DNA from: Oscillospiraceae bacterium
Lineage (GTDB): Bacteria > Bacillota > Clostridia > Oscillospirales > Oscillospiraceae
Assembly (NCBI GenBank): GCA_029065305.1
Contig: JAIEIQ010000136.1
Span: 1-9,919 of the forward strand
Reading direction: 5' to 3'
Length of the DNA: 9,919 bases
Notes under the pieces: generated by a model
What the model was told of the DNA's origin: nothing
What the model saw: the letters and a program-made list of their open reading frames with translations, nothing else
Database searches by the model: none
Shown here: positions 1 through 6,977 of the stretch, one piece after another
Layout of the letters: the number at the start of each line of letters is the position of its first letter
How positions within the stretch are numbered: position 1 is the stretch's first letter
Program-made: the position numbers and the translations under genes

Positions 1-5
1 ATCTG

Positions 6-161
6 TCATTTGAGCGCCTTCAGATCGTGGGCGCTGACGGCCCCCTTGATGGCCCCCTGGGTGCCCACATTCATAAAAACGGGGGTCTGCACTTCCCCGC
101 CGTGGGCACAGGAGAACCGCCCCCGACGGGCGCGGTCCTCCTGTTTGATTACTTGGAACAT
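6..161 (-). pseudogene. tgt: Queuine tRNA-ribosyltransferase (Tgt), N-terminal part, interrupted by in-frame TGA
   Basis: The first 51 residues match the N-terminus of bacterial Tgt, the enzyme that exchanges guanine-34 for preQ1 in GU(N) anticodon tRNAs. The ARRGRF motif (12-17), QTPVFMNVGTQG (25-36) and the following IKG are all characteristic. The start is ATG 161-159, with GGAGGA at 176-171 nine bases upstream. The full-length family is about 370-380 aa, so most of the protein should lie left of the window. The frame instead meets TGA at 8-6. The five remaining bases continue in the same frame as Gln then Ile or Met, which fits the family's AQI/CQV segment. The TGA therefore looks like a substitution of the Ala or Cys codon rather than a frameshift. 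Five other minus-strand genes in the window end in TGA (dapA, asd, the HAD gene, the MBL gene and the membrane-protein gene), so the codon is not generally reassigned. It may be a real nonsense mutation, an assembly-edge error or, less likely, recoding. Family identity is confident; functional state is uncertain. Confidence 0.8.
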
Positions 162-220
162 CCGCTGTCTTCCTCCGTGTCTTTTCTTCTGTTCAAAACC
201 ATTTCCGCCACCGCTTTTTC

Positions 221-1105
221 TCAGATCAGGCCGTATTCCTCCAGCACCTTCTCCAGCCGCCGCCGGTTTTCCGCGCCCATTTCGCACAGGGGCAGACGGA
301 AGATCTCCTGACAGTACCCCATTTGGGCCAGAGCGGTTTTGACGGGGATGGGGTTCACCTCCCAGAAGAGGGCCTCGCACAGCTTCCGCAGCTTCAGCTG
401 CATCGCGCCGCCCCGGACAAAGTCCCCCGCCAGACACGCCGCCGCCAGCTCGTGCATCTCCCTAGGGACCACATTGGCGGCTACAGAGATAACCCCCTTG
501 CCCCCCAGGAGCATAATAGCGGCGGTTTCGTCGTCGTTGCCGGACCAAATATAGAAGTCCTCGGGGCAGAGCTCCCTGGTTTTCTGAACCAGCGCCAAAT
601 CGCCGCTGGCCTCCTTGACCCCCAGGATGCCGGGGTGTTCCGCCAGCCGGGCGTAAGTTTCCGCCGTACACTTTACCCCGGTGCGGGAGGGTACGTTGTA
701 GACAATCAGGCGCTTCTCCACCTGATCGGCGATAGCGGTATAGTGGCGGACAAGGCCCTCCTGGGTGGCTTTATTGTAGAAGGGCGTCACCACCAGCAGT
801 CCGTCCACCCCCGCCTGGGCGGCGTCCCTGGAGAGGGTGACGGCGTTCCCGGTGCTGTTGGAGCCAGTACCGGCGATGACAGGAACCCTCCCGTCCACAT
901 AGCGGACAGCGGCTTCAATGGTCCGCATCCGCTCTATGTAGCTCATGGTGGCGGCTTCGCCGGTGGTGCCGCAGACGATAATAGCGTCGGTGCCGTTTTC
1001 CAGCTGGAAGTCCAGCAGTTTTTTAAAGGCGGGGCAGTCCACCCCGTCGTTGGTAAAGGGCGTGACAACGGCTGTGCCGGAGCCGGTGAAGATGGGCTGT
1101 TTCAT
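221..1105 (-). CDS. dapA: 4-hydroxy-tetrahydrodipicolinate synthase
   Basis: DapA condenses pyruvate with aspartate semialdehyde in the cytoplasm, the first committed step of the lysine/diaminopimelate pathway. The protein has 294 residues, the usual length for this class I aldolase TIM barrel. Visible family signatures are CGTTGE at 45-50 (active-site threonines 47 and 48), Tyr110 in VTPFYN, Tyr136 and Arg141 in YNVPSRTG, and the Schiff-base lysine Lys164 in GVKEASG. The C-terminal NPIPVKTAL segment is also typical. No key residue is missing. The start is ATG 1105-1103, with AGGAGG about five bases upstream. The gene lies 90 bp downstream of the rubrerythrin gene and 59 bp upstream of tgt on the same strand. 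asd, two genes upstream, makes its aspartate semialdehyde substrate. The ribosome binding site is partly inside an inverted repeat (see 1114-1140), so translation or transcription may be separately controlled. Confidence 0.96.
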   Translation of the reverse strand: MKQPIFTGSGTAVVTPFTNDGVDCPAFKKLLDFQLENGTDAIIVCGTTGEAATMSYIERMRTIEAAVRYVDGRVPVIAGTGSNSTGNAVTLSRDAAQAGVDGLLVVTPFYNKATQEGLVRHYTAIADQVEKRLIVYNVPSRTGVKCTAETYARLAEHPGILGVKEASGDLALVQKTRELCPEDFYIWSGNDDETAAIMLLGGKGVISVAANVVPREMHELAAACLAGDFVRGGAMQLKLRKLCEALFWEVNPIPVKTALAQMGYCQEIFRLPLCEMGAENRRRLEKVLEEYGLI

Positions 1106-1113
1106 AGACGCCT

Positions 1114-1140
1114 CCTATACATACAAATGGTGTGTATAGG
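1114..1140 (-). promoter_or_regulatory. Inverted repeat overlapping the dapA ribosome binding site
   Basis: CCTATACA (1114-1121) and TGTATAGG (1133-1140) form perfect 8-bp arms around an 11-base loop. On the minus-strand transcript the second arm ends in the first AGG of the dapA AGGAGG sequence, so folding would hide part of it. It could equally be a DNA operator, since the arms are AT-rich and carry TATACA-like hexamers. The symmetry is seen directly; the regulatory role is inferred. Confidence 0.5.
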
Positions 1141-1195
1141 AACAGTCTATGCGGTCCAGCGCCTAAAGGTGCTCCGGCGGTGCGCGGCGCGGGCT

Positions 1196-1753
1196 CTACT
1201 CGTAATACACCGTGTACTCAAACGCGCCGATAGCCCCGCAGGTGTCACACACATCCGGGCGATCCGCGAACACCGCGCCGCAGAACTGGCAGCGGTAGCC
1301 CTCCTTCTTCTGCTTCGGAGCGCTCTTTTCAGCGGCGGCAGATTCGGCCGGAGAATGGGTTCCGCTCCGCTCCGCCAGCAACGTCATAAACCGGCTCTCA
1401 TGGCTGCGCTCAATGGCCGCAACCTTCTCAAACATGATCGCCAGGTCCTCAAAGCCCTCTTCCCGGGCCTGCCGGGCAAAGTCCGGGTACATATCGTGCC
1501 ATTCGCTGTACTCGCCCTGAGCGGCCTGGGTCAGGCACGCCTGTACATCCTCCGGCCTGCCGTAAAGCTGCTCAAACCAGAATTTGGCGTGCATCATCTC
1601 GTTTTTGGCCATCTGCTCGAAGGCTTCCGCAGCCTCGGCGTCACCGCACAGCCGGGCAGCCTGCGCAAAATAGGTGTACTTGTTTCGCGCTATGGACTCC
1701 CCCGCCAGCGCCTTCCGGAGATTTTCCGCCGTCTTGGTATTTTTCAAATCCAT
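1196..1753 (-). CDS. Rubrerythrin (diiron peroxidase with C-terminal rubredoxin domain)
   Basis: Rubrerythrins reduce hydrogen peroxide in the cytoplasm of anaerobes, passing electrons from a rubredoxin-type iron site to a diiron centre in a four-helix bundle. The 185-aa product carries helix-1 GES (Glu19), NEMMH (Glu52, His55), candidate ligands Glu81 and Glu84, and AIERSH (Glu115, His118). A charged Ala/Lys-rich linker (about 130-150) follows, then a rubredoxin domain with two CxxC pairs (Cys155/158 and Cys169/172). Domain order and length are those of classical rubrerythrin. The chosen start is ATG 1753-1751, with GGAGG eight to ten bases upstream. An in-frame start at 1795 would overlap the end of asd and add 14 residues unlike the family. 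The gene begins 16 bp after the asd stop, so it is probably cotranscribed with it. Its place between two lysine-pathway genes is unusual. Confidence 0.95.
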   Translation of the reverse strand: MDLKNTKTAENLRKALAGESIARNKYTYFAQAARLCGDAEAAEAFEQMAKNEMMHAKFWFEQLYGRPEDVQACLTQAAQGEYSEWHDMYPDFARQAREEGFEDLAIMFEKVAAIERSHESRFMTLLAERSGTHSPAESAAAEKSAPKQKKEGYRCQFCGAVFADRPDVCDTCGAIGAFEYTVYYE

Positions 1754-1769
1754 ACGGATATCTCCTCCC

Positions 1770-2858
1770 TCAGCGGTCCATATACCCCTCGGCACACAGC
1801 AGCTCCGCCAGCAGCACCGCTCCGCCGGCGGCGCCCCGCAGGGTGTTGTGGCTCAGGCAGACAAACTTGTAATCATACTGGGTGTCAGGCCGCAGACGGC
1901 CCACGGACACCGCCATGCCGTTCTCCAGCATCCGGTCCAGTCTGGTCTGGGGCCGGTCCGGCTCCTCAAAGTAGTGCAGGAACTGCTTGGGGGCGGAGGG
2001 CAGCGCCAGCTCCTGGGCCCGGCCAGAGAAATTGGCCCAATCGGCCTTGATCTGCTCCTCCGTGGGCTTGCGGCCGTCCTGGAACTTCATGAACACCGCC
2101 GCCATATGGCCGTCCTGGCAGGCCACCCGGAAGCACTGGGCGGTGATGGACGGCCCCTGGGCCAGGGCGAGCTTCCCGTCCTCCACGGTCCCCCACAGCT
2201 TCATGGGCTCCCGCTCGCTCTTCTCCTCCTCGCCGCCGATGTAGGGGATGCAGTTGTCCACCATCTCCGGCCAGCGCTCAAAGGTCTTGCCCGCCCCGGA
2301 GATAGCCTGATAGGTGCAGACCAGAGCCTTCTCCAGGCCGTATTTCCGCAGGGGGTGCAGGGCGGGGACGTAGGACTGGAGGGAGCAGTTGGACTTGACG
2401 GCGATAAAGCCCCGCTTCGTCCCCAGCCGTTTGCGCTGGGCGTCAATGAGCCGGATGTGGTCCGCGTTGATCTCCGGCACTACCATGGGTACATCCCCGG
2501 TCCAGCGGTGGGCGCTGTTGTTGGAGACGACCGGGCACTCCAGTCTGGCGTACTTCTCCTCCAGGGCCTGGATCTCCTCCTTCTTCATGTCCACGGCGCA
2601 GAAGACGAAATCCACCATTCCGGCGATCTTCTCCGCGTCCGCCTGGGCGTCCAGAACCGTCAGGGCCTTGGCCTCCTCTGGGATGGGGGATGTCATGGCC
2701 CACCGGTTCGCCACCGCCTCCTCATAGGTCTTGCCCGCGCTTCTGCCGCTGGCGGCGATGGCGGTGAGGCGGAACCAGGGGTGGCCCTCCATGAGGGTGA
2801 CAAAGCGCTGGCCCACCATTCCGGTGCCGCCGATGACGCCTACGCGATACTCTTTCAT
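1770..2858 (-). CDS. asd: Aspartate-semialdehyde dehydrogenase (HOM2/archaeal-type branch)
   Basis: Asd reduces aspartyl phosphate to aspartate semialdehyde with NADPH, feeding lysine, diaminopimelate, threonine and methionine synthesis. The 362-aa protein begins with a Rossmann motif [10 protein letters not shown] (10-19). It carries the catalytic cysteine in KSNCSLQ (Cys158), the [10 protein letters not shown] segment (184-193) and a probable catalytic His251 in DGHMAAVF. The SNCS form and overall layout resemble the yeast HOM2/archaeal branch rather than the E. coli type; this branch assignment is from memory. The start is ATG 2858-2856, with GGAGG at 2871-2867 eight bases upstream. A GTG at 2873 overlaps that site and is rejected. 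It is the first gene of the minus-strand run asd, rubrerythrin, dapA, and its product is the DapA substrate. Confidence 0.95.
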   Translation of the reverse strand: MKEYRVGVIGGTGMVGQRFVTLMEGHPWFRLTAIAASGRSAGKTYEEAVANRWAMTSPIPEEAKALTVLDAQADAEKIAGMVDFVFCAVDMKKEEIQALEEKYARLECPVVSNNSAHRWTGDVPMVVPEINADHIRLIDAQRKRLGTKRGFIAVKSNCSLQSYVPALHPLRKYGLEKALVCTYQAISGAGKTFERWPEMVDNCIPYIGGEEEKSEREPMKLWGTVEDGKLALAQGPSITAQCFRVACQDGHMAAVFMKFQDGRKPTEEQIKADWANFSGRAQELALPSAPKQFLHYFEEPDRPQTRLDRMLENGMAVSVGRLRPDTQYDYKFVCLSHNTLRGAAGGAVLLAELLCAEGYMDR

Positions 2859-2884
2859 AGCTGAAACCTCCACAAAACAGATAG

Positions 2885-2935
2885 GGGGCGGAGGGGAATT
2901 TGGTCGATTCCCGGGTTGAAAAATCCCGCCGCCCC
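2885..2935 (-). promoter_or_regulatory. Cloverleaf-like structured element in the asd leader
   Basis: On the minus-strand transcript GGGGCGG (2935-2929) can pair with CCGCCCC (2891-2885) as a closing stem. Inside it are two further hairpins. CGGG (2928-2925) pairs with CCCG (2915-2912) around a 9-base loop. GGAAT (2911-2907) pairs with ATTCC (2899-2895) around a 7-base loop. Together they make a three-way junction about 26 bases upstream of the asd start codon. No U-run follows, so it is not an ordinary terminator. The same DNA overlaps the -35 and spacer of the plus-strand promoter. The pairing is read directly from the sequence; any function is inferred, and I do not recognise a known riboswitch. 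Confidence 0.45.
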
Positions 2936-2944
2936 GTGTATACT
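2916..2944 (+). promoter_or_regulatory. Sigma-A-type promoter for the SpoIID-like/queA operon
   Basis: TTGAAA (2916-2921) and TATACT (2939-2944) are separated by exactly 17 bases. Each hexamer differs from consensus at one position. Transcription would start near 2951, leaving an untranslated leader of about 87 bases. It is the only strong promoter seen for the four-gene plus-strand operon. Confidence 0.7.
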
Positions 2945-2984
2945 GTACTACGATACGCCCTCACACCTGAAAGCATACCGTTCT

Positions 2985-3013
2985 TTCATATCATATTTTT
3001 CCCGGTGTGTCAA
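2985..3013 (-). promoter_or_regulatory. Candidate promoter for asd
   Basis: On the minus strand a perfect TTGACA (3013-3008) is followed after 17 bases by TATGAA (2990-2985), a four-of-six match to TATAAT. Transcription would begin near 2978, giving a leader of about 120 bases that contains the cloverleaf element. The asd and SpoIID-like promoters therefore overlap face to face: each transcript starts within the other's leader region. Confidence 0.55.
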
Positions 3014-3037
3014 CAGTTTTTCCCGTTTGGAGGTTTC

Positions 3038-4654
3038 ATGAAATACTATTTCCGTCTCTTCCTCCTCGCCCTGGCGGCTGCGGCCCTTCTGACCGCCCCG
3101 GCCTGGGCGGCGGAGGACACCCTCAAGGTGGGCCTCTACTACGGCTCCAGCGCCCTCCCCTCCGCCAACCTCCAGAACTACCAGGGCTCCGGCTACCGTC
3201 TGGGCTGGTTTGACGAGGAGAGCCGGGATTTTGTGGAGGTGGGCTGGCTGGAGGAGGAGAAGATCACCATGTCCGCCGACGGCGTCTCCGGACCGGCGTA
3301 CCACGTGGAGCTGGACAGGGTCTTTGACAGCTTCCTGGACGCCCTGCTGGCGGCAGAGCAGGTCAAGGACGCCTTCCCCGCCTACATCGACGGGGAGCAC
3401 CGGGTCCGGGCGGGCTCCTTCGCCAGCCGGGAGGAGGCGGAGATTGCCGCCGCCACCTACGCCACCTACACCTGGGAGGACCGCCGGGGCGAGGTCCGCC
3501 CCTTCCGGGGAGAGGCTGTGTCCCCCAGCGCCACAGGGGTGAATGTCACTGTCACCGGAACATCGGACCTGCTCTTTCAGTTCGACTGCTCCGGGGCCCG
3601 GGCCCTGGGCGTCCAGCCCGAGGGATCCGACACCCTCACCTGGTTCAAGGGCTACAAGTGGTACGGCGGATTTGAGTACCGGCGGAGCACCGGCGGAAGC
3701 CTGAACGTGATCAATGTGGTGAGCGTAGACGACTATGTCCGGGGGGTGCTGCCCTACGAGATGAACAGCGCCTGGCCCCTGGAGGCGCTGAAGGCCCAGG
3801 CGGTGGTGGCCCGGACCTACGCCCTCTGCCAGAGCAAGCACTACGCCAGCTACAGATTCGATGTCTGCAACACCGTGGACTGCCAGGTCTACCAGGGGGC
3901 CAACCTGGCCACGGCCAACTCCGACCGGGCGGCGGCGGAGACGGCGGGGATTGGCGTCTCCTATCAGGGCCGCTGGGCCGAGACTGTCTACTGCTCCAGC
4001 AACGGCGGAGCCAGCGAGAGCGCGGAGAACGTCTGGAGCGAGGCCCGGGGCTATCTCGTCGGGAAGGAGGACCCCTATGAGGGAACCATCTCCATTCCCG
4101 GGTATACTTACTCTGTCCACTATACCTTCGGGCAGCTCACGTCCCTTTTGCAGAGCAAGGGGTACAGCATCGGCCAGGTCTCCAGCGCCTACGTCTCCCA
4201 GACCACTCCCACGGGGAACGCGGCGGCGGTGACCTTCCAGGACAAAAACGGGAAAACCCTCACCATCACCAAGGAGGCCTGCCGCCTGGTGCTGGGGACC
4301 AAGAGCATGCGCTTCACCATCACCGGCGGCGGCGGGAACGGCGGGTACTGCGTCAACAGCGCTGAAACGCTGCTCCCTTCGCTGGAGGGGGTCTATGTCC
4401 TCTCGGAGGAGGGAAGCGCCAGCGCCTACAGCGGCGGGGAGGCCTACGCGGCCACCTCCTCCGGCGTCTCTCCCCTCTCCCCCACCTCCGGCCCGGCGGC
4501 CTCCGGGGACGGCATCACCATCACCGGCACCGGGAACGGCCACGGCGTGGGCATGAGCCAGTACGGGGCCAAGGCCATGGCGGAGCTGGGGTTCGGGTAC
4601 GAGGAGATTCTGCGCTTCTACTATACGGATATTGACTTGGAGAGGATTGGATAA
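3038..4654 (+). CDS. Secreted SpoIID/LytB-family protein with SPOR-like segment
   Basis: The family includes SpoIID, a peptidoglycan lytic transglycosylase of spore engulfment, and LytB, an amidase modifier. The 538-aa product starts with a signal peptide (basic start, hydrophobic 6-22, likely cleavage after AWA at 24). A SPOR-like stretch with [14 protein letters not shown] lies at 122-135 and would fit peptidoglycan binding. The SpoIID core runs from about 215. It contains [20 protein letters not shown] (237-255, with Glu241 at the position of the SpoIID catalytic glutamate), ARTYAL, and [13 protein letters not shown] (275-287, with Cys277 and Cys282, possible metal ligands together with His268). 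It also has SSNGG (320-324) and the hallmark C-terminal [16 protein letters not shown] (501-516). It is longer than SpoIID itself (about 340 aa) because of the N-terminal part and insertions. The start is ATG 3038, preceded by GGAGG at 3029-3033. queA follows after 5 bp. Whether it acts in sporulation or in vegetative wall turnover cannot be decided here. Confidence 0.9.
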   Translation: MKYYFRLFLLALAAAALLTAPAWAAEDTLKVGLYYGSSALPSANLQNYQGSGYRLGWFDEESRDFVEVGWLEEEKITMSADGVSGPAYHVELDRVFDSFLDALLAAEQVKDAFPAYIDGEHRVRAGSFASREEAEIAAATYATYTWEDRRGEVRPFRGEAVSPSATGVNVTVTGTSDLLFQFDCSGARALGVQPEGSDTLTWFKGYKWYGGFEYRRSTGGSLNVINVVSVDDYVRGVLPYEMNSAWPLEALKAQAVVARTYALCQSKHYASYRFDVCNTVDCQVYQGANLATANSDRAAAETAGIGVSYQGRWAETVYCSSNGGASESAENVWSEARGYLVGKEDPYEGTISIPGYTYSVHYTFGQLTSLLQSKGYSIGQVSSAYVSQTTPTGNAAAVTFQDKNGKTLTITKEACRLVLGTKSMRFTITGGGGNGGYCVNSAETLLPSLEGVYVLSEEGSASAYSGGEAYAATSSGVSPLSPTSGPAASGDGITITGTGNGHGVGMSQYGAKAMAELGFGYEEILRFYYTDIDLERIG

Positions 4655-4659
4655 ACGCT

Positions 4660-5700
4660 TTGAAAACACATGACTTTTACTACGAGCTCCCGCCGGAGCT
4701 CATCGCCCAGACGCCCCTGGAGCGGCGGGACGCCTCCCGTCTGCTGGTGCTGGACAGGGACACCGGGGCCTGGGAGCACCGGCACTTTCACGATCTGCCC
4801 TCCCTCCTGCGGCCCGGGGACTGCCTGATTATGAACGACTCCCGGGTGCTGCCCGCCCGCCTGCTTGGGAGCCGGGTTCTGGCGGACGGAAATCCGGGCG
4901 GGGCCTGCGAGGTGCTGCTGCTCACCGACCGGGGGGACAACGTCTGGGAGTGCCTGGTCCGGCCGGGGAAGAAGCTCCGGGCCGGGGCGAAAATCTCCTT
5001 CGGCGAAGCCAGGGAGCTGACGGCGGAAATTATTGAGGCTCTGCCCGACGGAAACCGGCTGGTCCGCTTTGCCTACGATGGAATTTTTCTGGAGGTTCTG
5101 GAGCGGCTGGGCCGGATGCCCCTCCCCCCCTATATCAAGGCGGAGCTCCAGGACCGGGAGCGGTATCAGACGGTATATGCCAAAGTGTCCGGCTCCGCCG
5201 CCGCCCCCACGGCGGGCCTCCACTTCACCCGGGAGCTGATGGAGAAGATCCGGGCTATGGGGGTGTCCATCGGGTACGTGACGCTGCATGTGGGCCTGGG
5301 GACCTTCCGTCCGGTGAAGGAGGCGGAGATCACGGACCACGATATGCACAGCGAATACTGCACCATCCCCCGGGAGACGGCGGAGCTGGTCAACCGGACA
5401 AAGGCCGGCGGGGGCCGGGTCATCTGCGTGGGCACCACCTCCTGCCGGACTATTGAGAGCTGGGCGGCGGAGGACGGGCATCTGGAGGCCAAGTCCGGGT
5501 GGACGAATATCTTCATCTACCCCGGCTACCGGTTCAAGGTCCTCGACGGGCTCATCACCAACTTCCATCTGCCGGAGAGCACGCTGATCATGCTGGTCTC
5601 CGCCCTGGCTGGAAGGGAACAGGTTTTAGCCGCCTATGAGGAGGCCGTCCGGGAGCGGTACCGGTTCTTTTCCTTCGGCGACGCCTGTTTCATTTCTTAG
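4660..5700 (+). CDS. queA: S-adenosylmethionine:tRNA ribosyltransferase-isomerase
   Basis: QueA transfers and rearranges the ribosyl part of SAM onto preQ1 at tRNA position 34, making epoxyqueuosine. The step follows Tgt. The 346-aa product aligns along its whole length with my memory of B. subtilis QueA. Matches include [27 protein letters not shown] near the start, the NDSRVLPAR motif (59-67), [62 protein letters not shown] and the C-terminal RFFSFGDA. The start is the rare codon TTG at 4660. The next in-frame methionine lies inside conserved sequence near residue 58, so TTG is required. Only a weak GAGAGGA about 13 bases upstream serves as ribosome binding site, and the preceding stop codon is 5 bp away. 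Translational coupling to the upstream gene is therefore likely. Notably, tgt is on the other strand about 4.5 kb away. Confidence 0.97.
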   Translation: MKTHDFYYELPPELIAQTPLERRDASRLLVLDRDTGAWEHRHFHDLPSLLRPGDCLIMNDSRVLPARLLGSRVLADGNPGGACEVLLLTDRGDNVWECLVRPGKKLRAGAKISFGEARELTAEIIEALPDGNRLVRFAYDGIFLEVLERLGRMPLPPYIKAELQDRERYQTVYAKVSGSAAAPTAGLHFTRELMEKIRAMGVSIGYVTLHVGLGTFRPVKEAEITDHDMHSEYCTIPRETAELVNRTKAGGGRVICVGTTSCRTIESWAAEDGHLEAKSGWTNIFIYPGYRFKVLDGLITNFHLPESTLIMLVSALAGREQVLAAYEEAVRERYRFFSFGDACFIS

Positions 5701-5713
5701 AGGAGGTCCGCAT

Positions 5714-5953
5714 ATGCTGTTATCCATGCTCAGAGGCCATATCGGCGAGACCGCCGCGCCGCTTATTTTTCTGGTCCTGTTCCTGGTCATTGTAGGCGGG
5801 TCCCTGTGGATCACCCCGAGGCTTGCCCGGTGGATGGACGAGCGGGCGGCTAAGCACAAAGGCTACTTTGACGATATGCTGACGGAGGACCCCAACCGGC
5901 CAAAGGATTCCAATCATCAGGAGAAACCATCAGAAAAGAGGAGAAAATCATGA
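5714..5953 (+). CDS. Small single-pass membrane protein, function unknown
   Basis: This is a 79-aa product I do not recognise. It has a short N-terminal stretch, one strongly hydrophobic helix at about 13-33 (Leu, Phe, Val and Ile rich), then a charged tail of about 45 residues. The tail contains RWMDERAAKHKGYFDDML and ends in a Lys/Arg/Ser/Glu-rich, probably disordered, sequence. The positive residues after the helix suggest a cytoplasmic tail. The start is ATG 5714, with a very strong AGGAGGT beginning at the queA stop codon. The ATG stands in the middle of a longer open frame, but nothing upstream has a binding site, and upstream codons overlap queA. Its TGA stop overlaps the next gene's ATG (ATGA), and that gene's binding site lies in its last codons, so the two are probably translationally coupled. 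It could be a membrane anchor or assembly factor; nothing in the sequence settles this. Confidence 0.85.
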   Translation: MLLSMLRGHIGETAAPLIFLVLFLVIVGGSLWITPRLARWMDERAAKHKGYFDDMLTEDPNRPKDSNHQEKPSEKRRKS

Positions 5954-6972
5954 TTCATTTCCGCAACGACTACAGCATGGGCGCCCATCCGGCGGTGCTG
6001 GAGGCCCTGTGCCGGACCAACGGCGAGCTGACGGTGGGCTACGGCTGCGACGAGCACTGCGAAGCCGCCGCTGAGACCATCCGTGAGCTGTGCGCCTGTC
6101 CCGGCGCGGCGGTCCACTTTTTCACCGGCGGCACCCAGGTGAACAAGACCGCTATCGGGGCGTTTCTGCGCTCCTATGAGGCGGTTATTGCCCCGGACGC
6201 CGGGCATATCTGCGCCCACGAGAGCGGCGCTGTGGAGCAGGACGGCCACAAGATCATCCACTGCCCCACCCCCGACGGCAAGCTGACCCCTGCCATCCTC
6301 CGCGACGTCTGCAATCACCACAGCGGGGAGCACATGGTCACTCCCAAGCTGGTCTACATCTCCAACACCACCGAGGTGGGCACTGTCTACTCTCGGGAGG
6401 AGCTGCGCGCCCTCCGGGAGGTCTGCAACGAGCGGAACCTCTTCCTCTTCTGCGACGGCGCGCGGCTGGGCTGCGCCATGGACGCCGGGGACACCTCCTT
6501 TGAGGACTACGGCGCCTACTGCGACGCCTTCACCATCGGCGGGACCAAGAACGGCCTGCTCTTCGGGGAGGCTCTGGTCATCGTCCGGCCCGGCCTTCAG
6601 CGGGGCTTCCGCCACAACATGAAGCAGCAGGGGGCCATTCTGGCCAAGGGCCGGCTGCTGGGGGTCCAGTTCAACGCCATTCTGGAGGGCGGGCTCTACC
6701 AGGAGCTGGCCGCTCAGGCCAACCGCATGGGCCGGCGTCTGACGGCGGGGCTGAAGGCGCTGGGGGTCCCCCTGGCGGTGGAGAGCCCCAGCAATCAGGT
6801 TTTCGCAGTTCTGCCGGACAATGTGGTGTCTACCCTGCCGGCGGATTTCACCTTCGAGAGCCAGGGCTCCGCCGGTGACGGCCGGACATGCATCCGTTTA
6901 GTCACCAGCTGGCAATCCTCCGAGGCGGACGTGGACGCGCTCCTGGCCCGGCTGGGGGAACTGCTGAAATAA
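5950..6972 (+). CDS. Low-specificity L-threonine aldolase family PLP enzyme
   Basis: The family (beta-eliminating lyase/threonine aldolase, fold type I) cleaves L-threonine or allo-threonine to glycine and acetaldehyde in the cytoplasm. Some members use phenylserine or other beta-hydroxy amino acids. The 340-aa product has the usual length. It shows the phosphate-binding FTGGTQVNK (58-66), His86 in the HICAHE segment that stacks on the cofactor, SNTTEVGTVY (138-147), CDGARLG (168-174; Asp169 binds the pyridine nitrogen, with Arg172), and the Schiff-base lysine Lys200 in TIGGTKNGLLFGE. All key residues are present. The start is ATG 5950, overlapping the stop of the 79-aa gene, with GAGGAG about seven bases upstream inside that gene. 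It is the last gene of the SpoIID-like/queA operon and is followed at once by a strong hairpin. The exact substrate is uncertain. Confidence 0.92.
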   Translation: MIHFRNDYSMGAHPAVLEALCRTNGELTVGYGCDEHCEAAAETIRELCACPGAAVHFFTGGTQVNKTAIGAFLRSYEAVIAPDAGHICAHESGAVEQDGHKIIHCPTPDGKLTPAILRDVCNHHSGEHMVTPKLVYISNTTEVGTVYSREELRALREVCNERNLFLFCDGARLGCAMDAGDTSFEDYGAYCDAFTIGGTKNGLLFGEALVIVRPGLQRGFRHNMKQQGAILAKGRLLGVQFNAILEGGLYQELAAQANRMGRRLTAGLKALGVPLAVESPSNQVFAVLPDNVVSTLPADFTFESQGSAGDGRTCIRLVTSWQSSEADVDALLARLGELLK

Positions 6973-6977
6973 ACGGC

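Noticed and set aside
6..8. Selenocysteine at the tgt TGA
   Set aside because: No selenoprotein form of Tgt is known to me, and the place where a bacterial SECIS hairpin would lie is outside the window. A mutation or sequence error is simpler.
162..437. N-terminal extension of the tgt frame back into dapA
   Set aside because: The extra 92 residues are arginine/glycine-rich shadow of dapA. The ATG at 161 has a proper GGAGGA and begins exactly where Tgt family sequences begin.
1141..1195. Rho-independent terminator between the rubrerythrin gene and dapA
   Set aside because: The stretch is GC-rich, but no clean stem followed by a T-run on the minus strand could be found.
323..2050. Long open frame on the plus strand antisense to dapA and the rubrerythrin gene
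   Set aside because: It has no family resemblance, low-complexity Gly/Arg/Pro-rich sequence and no binding site. It is opposite well-identified genes in GC-rich DNA, where long antisense frames are expected.
2859..2984. Lysine riboswitch or T-box in front of asd
   Set aside because: The leader is only about 120 bases. The stems seen do not match either class, and no T-box sequence or terminator/antiterminator pair with a U-run is visible.
2948..4669. 573-codon open frame antisense to the SpoIID-like gene
   Set aside because: The composition is Gly/Ala/Val/Leu-rich without motifs, while the opposite strand encodes a clear signal peptide and SpoIID hallmarks.
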